Positions 61,374 through 64,000 of a DNA stretch of 64,000 bases are shown here, piece by piece. Source of the DNA: Azotimanducus sp963663145 (GTDB lineage Bacteria; Pseudomonadota; Gammaproteobacteria; Pseudomonadales; Azotimanducaceae). Each line of letters opens with the position of its first letter. The first letter of the stretch is position 1. A program made the position numbers and the translations under genes. Under the pieces are notes generated by a model. The model saw nothing but the letters and a program-made list of their open reading frames with translations, was not told the DNA's origin and did not search any database. The stretch covers positions 2,170,001 through 2,234,000 of the forward strand of contig OY760134.1 of assembly GCA_963663145.1 (NCBI GenBank), in the 5' to 3' direction.

Positions 61374-62675
61374 ATGGCACTGCACTATGTCCCACGAATA
61401 CCAAGGGCCGAACAAATCAACGAACTCGCCCAAGAATGGCGCACCAACGAACGCTGGACCGATGTAAAGCGGGGCTACTCGGCCGAGGATGTCGTCAACC
61501 TGAGAGGCACCATCCCCCATCGCAGCATGCTGGCAGCGCACGGCGCCGAAAAATTGTGGGGGTCGCTCAAAGAACACGAATTCATCAATGCGCTCGGCGC
61601 ACTGACCGGCGGTCAAGCCATGCAACAGGTGAAGGCTGGCATCAAGGCGGTCTACGTGTCTGGCTGGCAGGTGGCGGCGGACAACAACACCTCCGAGACC
61701 ATGTACCCGGACCAGTCCCTCTACGCGGTAAACTCGGTTCCGTCCGTCGTGAATCGAATCAACAACACCTTCAGGCGCGCCGATGAGATCCAGTGGAGCA
61801 AGGGCGTGGACCATGGCACCGACTTCTACGTTCCCATAGTCGCGGATGCCGAAGCCGGGTTCGGCGGCGTGCTCAATGCCTTCGAACTCATGAAGGGGAT
61901 GATTTCCGCGGGTGCGTCCGGTGTCCACTTCGAAGACCAACTCGCTTCCGTGAAAAAGTGCGGACACATGGGCGGCAAGGTGCTCGTACCAACCTCCGAG
62001 GCGATTCAAAAACTCATCGCCGCACGCCTCGCGGCGGACGTGTGCGACGTGCCTACCTTGCTGATGGCGCGCACGGATGCCAATGCGGCGGACATGGTCA
62101 CATCGGACGTGGACGAGTACGATGCGCCGTTCCTCACCGGCGAACGCACGCCCGAAGGCTTCTATCGAACCCGCGCCGGTCTCGACCAAGCCATCGCGCG
62201 TGGTCTCGCCTATGCCCCCTATTCCGATCTGCTGTGGTGCGAAACCGCAGTCCCAGATCTTGGCGAAGCCAAGCGATTCGCCGAGGCGATTCACCGCGAA
62301 CACCCGAGCAAGATGCTGGCCTACAACTGCTCACCCTCCTTCAATTGGAAGGCGCACCTCGACGATGCCACCATCGCCAAGTTCCAGAAGGAACTCTCGA
62401 CTTTTGGCTACCGGTTCCAGTTCATCACTTTGGCCGGGATTCATAGCATGTGGTACAACATGTACAGCCTCACCAAGGGGTACGTTGAAAACCAAATGAC
62501 CGCCTACGTGGCGCTTCAGGAGCAGGAATTCGCGGCCGCCAAGGAAGGTTATACCTTCGTCAGCCACCAGCAGGAAGTCGGCACGGGCTATTTCGACGAA
62601 GTCGCACGAGTTGTCCAAGGCGGGTCCTCTTCGGTAACAGCTCTAACCGGGTCAACCGAAGAGGCGCAGTTTTAG
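61374..62675 (+). CDS. aceA: Isocitrate lyase
   Basis: 433 residues, full length. The signature loop with the catalytic Cys is KKCGHMGGK (near residue 200). The Mg-binding region is VADAEAGFGGVLNAFELM, and CSPSFNW and TLAGIHSMWYNM follow near the C terminus. It splits isocitrate to succinate and glyoxylate, the first step of the glyoxylate shunt, allowing growth on acetate or fatty acids. RBS AAGGAA precedes the ATG. No malate synthase is seen in the window. The VOC gene starts at its stop codon. Confidence 0.95.
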   Translation: MALHYVPRIPRAEQINELAQEWRTNERWTDVKRGYSAEDVVNLRGTIPHRSMLAAHGAEKLWGSLKEHEFINALGALTGGQAMQQVKAGIKAVYVSGWQVAADNNTSETMYPDQSLYAVNSVPSVVNRINNTFRRADEIQWSKGVDHGTDFYVPIVADAEAGFGGVLNAFELMKGMISAGASGVHFEDQLASVKKCGHMGGKVLVPTSEAIQKLIAARLAADVCDVPTLLMARTDANAADMVTSDVDEYDAPFLTGERTPEGFYRTRAGLDQAIARGLAYAPYSDLLWCETAVPDLGEAKRFAEAIHREHPSKMLAYNCSPSFNWKAHLDDATIAKFQKELSTFGYRFQFITLAGIHSMWYNMYSLTKGYVENQMTAYVALQEQEFAAAKEGYTFVSHQQEVGTGYFDEVARVVQGGSSSVTALTGSTEEAQF

Positions 62676-63028
62676 TGGATATCGCTTCGGTCTACGTCAA
62701 TGTGCATGTGAGCGACTTTGAGGGGTCACCGGTCTTTTATCGCGATGTGCTCGGACTTGATCTCCTGATGACAGACGAGTCTTTCGGCGATGCGTCATTC
62801 AGGGCTGCCAATGTGCAGTTCGCCATTGTCAAGTCTGAACCTCCGCTGGTGGGCGGCCACACCGGGATTGGTCTGTTAGTGAAAGATCTAGATGCCGCTT
62901 ACTCCGAGCTCGCCGAACGAGTGACCTTCACCCAAGCACCCACCAAACAGCCTTGGGGAGGCTACATGGCACTGTTCGTGGAACCAGACGGCAACGAGTT
63001 CTACCTCGATGAGGAAATGGCGCACTAG
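62675..63028 (+). CDS. VOC (glyoxalase/bleomycin-resistance-like) protein
   Basis: 117 residues starting with GTG that uses the last base of the aceA stop. One pair of beta-alpha-beta-beta-beta modules is visible: SVYVNVHVSDFEGSPVFYRDVLGL and FVEPDGNEFYLDEE near the end, where Glu is the usual metal ligand. (The first module reads SVYVNVHVSD then FEGSPVFYRDVLGL.) Members handle glyoxal adducts, drugs or extradiol substrates; the substrate here is unknown. It is translationally linked to isocitrate lyase. Confidence 0.82.
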   Translation: MDIASVYVNVHVSDFEGSPVFYRDVLGLDLLMTDESFGDASFRAANVQFAIVKSEPPLVGGHTGIGLLVKDLDAAYSELAERVTFTQAPTKQPWGGYMALFVEPDGNEFYLDEEMAH

Positions 63029-64000
63029 TCAAACCGCCTCAAGCAGTGTCCCAGTACCCAATCCGCCGCCACAGCACATGCTGACCAAGCCATAGCGTCC
63101 GCCGCTACGCTGCAGCTCATGCGCGGCCTTGCCGAGCAGCACGCAGCCGGTTGCACCAAGCGGATGACCCAGAGCAATCGCGCCTCCATTGGGGTTGACC
63201 CGCTCCATGTCCGGCCCCAAGGTCTTGGCCCAAGCCAACACCACCGACGCAAAGGCCTCGTTGACTTCGAACACATCCACGTCCTCAATGCCGATGCCTT
63301 CATCCTTCAGCAGCTTGCGCGTTGCGGGTATAGGCCCTTCGAGCATCAGAACCGGATCACAACCAACCAGCGCAGTTCGCCGCACACGGGCAAGCGCTGT
63401 GAGTCCAAGTGACTCGGCCTTCTCGGCACTCATCAGCAAGACTGCCGCACCACCATCGGCGATCTGCGATGAGCTCCCCGCCGTGTGGATGCCATCTTCA
63501 CGCGCAACGGGCTTGAGCCCAGCCAAGGCTTCAAGGCTGGTGTCGCGGGGAATCTCGTCTCGCTCAATGCTTCTCACCAAGTCTGTTTTCTTGCCATCCT
63601 CGTCCAAGATCGGCACATCAATGGGCAGAATCTGACTGTCAAATCGACCCTCGGCGATCGCGCGAGCCGCCCTCAGTTGCGATTCGAGACCAAATCGATC
63701 GGTGTCTTCACGCGAAATCCGATACTGCTCGGCCATTCGCTCCGCACCTTCAAATTGGCTGGTAAATTCATAGTGCGCAAAATAACTCCGCGACACCGGC
63801 TTCCCGTAGCCGCTCTTGACACCGGCATAGCTGTCCGCGCCAATCGGGATCAGGCTCATGTTCTCGACACCGCAGGCAAGCACGACCTGTTCCTGATCCG
63901 ACATGATTATGTGCGTCGCGAGGTTGGTCGCCTGCTGCGACGATCCGCATTGCGAATCCACGGTGATGGCGGGCACTGCCGCATCGCCTTCATGCGCAAG
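63029..64000 (-). CDS. Thiolase (acetyl-CoA C-acyltransferase), partial
   Basis: The gene runs off the right window edge; about 324 C-terminal residues are visible. The acylated Cys is in VDSQCGSSQQA, the C-terminal His in NPNGGAIALGHPLGATG and the second Cys in SMCCGGGLGTG, so all catalytic elements of a degradative thiolase are present. It cleaves 3-ketoacyl-CoA or condenses acetyl-CoA. Convergent with the VOC gene, the stops adjoining. Context (acyl-CoA dehydrogenase, hydratase, isocitrate lyase) favours a beta-oxidation role. Confidence 0.9.
   Translation of the reverse strand, partial: LAHEGDAAVPAITVDSQCGSSQQATNLATHIIMSDQEQVVLACGVENMSLIPIGADSYAGVKSGYGKPVSRSYFAHYEFTSQFEGAERMAEQYRISREDTDRFGLESQLRAARAIAEGRFDSQILPIDVPILDEDGKKTDLVRSIERDEIPRDTSLEALAGLKPVAREDGIHTAGSSSQIADGGAAVLLMSAEKAESLGLTALARVRRTALVGCDPVLMLEGPIPATRKLLKDEGIGIEDVDVFEVNEAFASVVLAWAKTLGPDMERVNPNGGAIALGHPLGATGCVLLGKAAHELQRSGGRYGLVSMCCGGGLGTGTLLEAV

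Overview
The window looks like chromosomal DNA from a gammaproteobacterium. The core genes fit that group: hemC-hemD-hemX-hemY, secB, rho, a YceF-type Maf protein, a queA-tgt-rluC cluster, and isocitrate lyase beside fatty-acid enzymes. Base composition looks moderately GC-rich. No species can be named from the sequence, and both window ends cut through a gene (GAPDH on the left, a thiolase on the right).

Layout. 1-5581 (minus strand): an apparent operon of a GltD-like Fe-S flavoprotein, korA, korB (2-oxoacid:ferredoxin oxidoreductase) and a long-form GAPDH. 5.7-9.7 kb: a graveyard of accessory and defence-type genes (hicAB, an IS1380 fragment, an hsdS tail, two interrupted nucleotide-hydrolase/TIR-like proteins, a disrupted GNAT gene). 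9.88-28.2 kb: a DUF4143 ATPase, an S9 peptidase lipoprotein, a CoA-transferase, DUF815 and DUF503 proteins, an MFS-acyltransferase fusion, lipid and redox enzymes, a very large FG-GAP/haloperoxidase-like lipoprotein, secB, gnd and rho. 28.2-31.8 kb: the hem operon. 32-34.2 kb: a VapBC-like pair and a broken AlbA_2/RecG-like regulator.

34.45-43.68 kb is the centrepiece: a complete type II-C CRISPR-Cas locus. It has 68 repeats and 67 spacers, cas2, cas1, a compact cas9 (about 1072 aa), and a tracrRNA gene divergent from cas9 that I identified from its anti-repeat. Each repeat carries a promoter-like element. The array holds one exact spacer duplicate and three near-duplicate pairs. In two of those pairs every difference is synonymous in one reading frame, which suggests repeated acquisition from diverging alleles of the same genes of an invader.

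43.8-54.87 kb: a FemAB-like protein with two ABC exporter half-transporters, a Fic protein preceded by repeated operator-like sites, a Maf gene that seems to start at ATT, a DUF2059 protein, rluC, tgt, queA and tRNA-Leu(CAA). 54.88-57.93 kb: a small toxin-antitoxin island (vapBC, parDE, a collapsed phd/PIN pair) ending in an odd Leu-like tRNA with anticodon CGC. 58.5-64 kb: enoyl-CoA hydratase, acyl-CoA dehydrogenase, DUF192 protein, isocitrate lyase, VOC protein and thiolase, a set suited to fatty-acid use through the glyoxylate shunt.

Disrupted accessory genes are frequent. The in-frame stops are TGA, TAA and TAG, so ordinary gene decay explains them better than a changed genetic code.
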